From: Thiorhodovibrio winogradskyi
GTDB taxonomy: Bacteria > Pseudomonadota > Gammaproteobacteria > Chromatiales > Chromatiaceae
DNA: 64,000 bases
Direction: 5' to 3'
Assembly (NCBI RefSeq): GCF_036208045.1
Contig: NZ_CP121472.1
Span: forward strand, 1,499,531 to 1,563,530
Part shown: one piece after another, positions 63,972-64,000 of the stretch
Numbering within the stretch: the first letter of the stretch is position 1
Layout: every line of letters starts with the position of its first letter
Notes under the pieces: model-generated
The model's database searches: none
Told to the model about the DNA's origin: nothing
Seen by the model: only the letters and a program-made list of their open reading frames with translations
Made by a program: the position numbers and the translations under genes

Positions 63972-64000
63972 GGTGTTTGGCTCCTGTTGCTGAGTTCGGT

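Noticed and set aside
1-64000. tRNA, rRNA or origin of replication
   Set aside because: No cloverleaf, rRNA-like or DnaA-box cluster pattern was recognised by eye. A covariance search could overturn this for small RNAs.

Overview
This 64 kb window comes from a GC-rich gammaproteobacterial chromosome. Gene content fits the purple sulfur bacteria (Chromatiales): a DsrC-like sulfur-relay protein, a DMSO-reductase-family molybdoenzyme beside a TAXI-TRAP transporter, many chemoreceptors, and a Nif11/NHLP peptide cluster. The taxonomic call is an inference from gene content; no rRNA or other marker gene is present.

Layout. 1-4.25 kb (minus): a partial dCache sensor, a PhnD-like binding protein and a hybrid histidine kinase in one operon. 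4.77-6.66 kb (plus): a chemoreceptor. 6.88-17.88 kb: a complete type I-C CRISPR-Cas locus on the minus strand. It is transcribed cas3-cas5c-cas8c-cas7, then cas4-cas1-cas2, then a 33-repeat array. A BrnT/BrnA toxin-antitoxin pair is embedded between cas7 and cas4 on the opposite strand, so it splits interference genes from adaptation genes. 18.3-24.2 kb (plus): molybdopterin oxidoreductase, TAXI solute receptor and fused TRAP permease. 24.4-27.3 kb: broken HipB/HipA remnants, a small membrane protein and a second chemoreceptor. 27.9-32.1 kb (plus): PPK2 polyphosphate kinase, two alpha/beta-hydrolases and a PhoD-type phosphatase.

33-51 kb is a patchwork of intact stress, ion and lipid genes (DAGK-like kinase, CBS protein, TrkA, DUF2189, DsrC-like, aldo/keto reductase, metallophosphoesterase, DUF4010 transporter) mixed with broken ones. 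The broken ones are a Na/Ca exchanger, TrkH end, an OB-fold protein, CsbD, a host-attachment protein, and a type I restriction locus. In that locus hsdM, hsdS and a DarG antitoxin remnant are welded together by deletions.

51.8-64 kb (minus, one apparent operon) is a RiPP biosynthetic cluster. It has two Nif11-type precursors and one NHLP-type precursor, two radical SAM/SPASM enzymes (one with C-terminal TPRs), an HlyD-like adaptor, a C39-peptidase ABC exporter (PCAT), an NHLM ABC exporter, and an uncharacterised protein with an HExxH motif. No lanthionine synthetase or YcaO is visible, so the modification chemistry should be radical-SAM based.

The two most interesting systems are the BrnTA module lodged head-to-head with cas4 inside the CRISPR-Cas operon, and the mixed-leader radical-SAM RiPP cluster at the right end.
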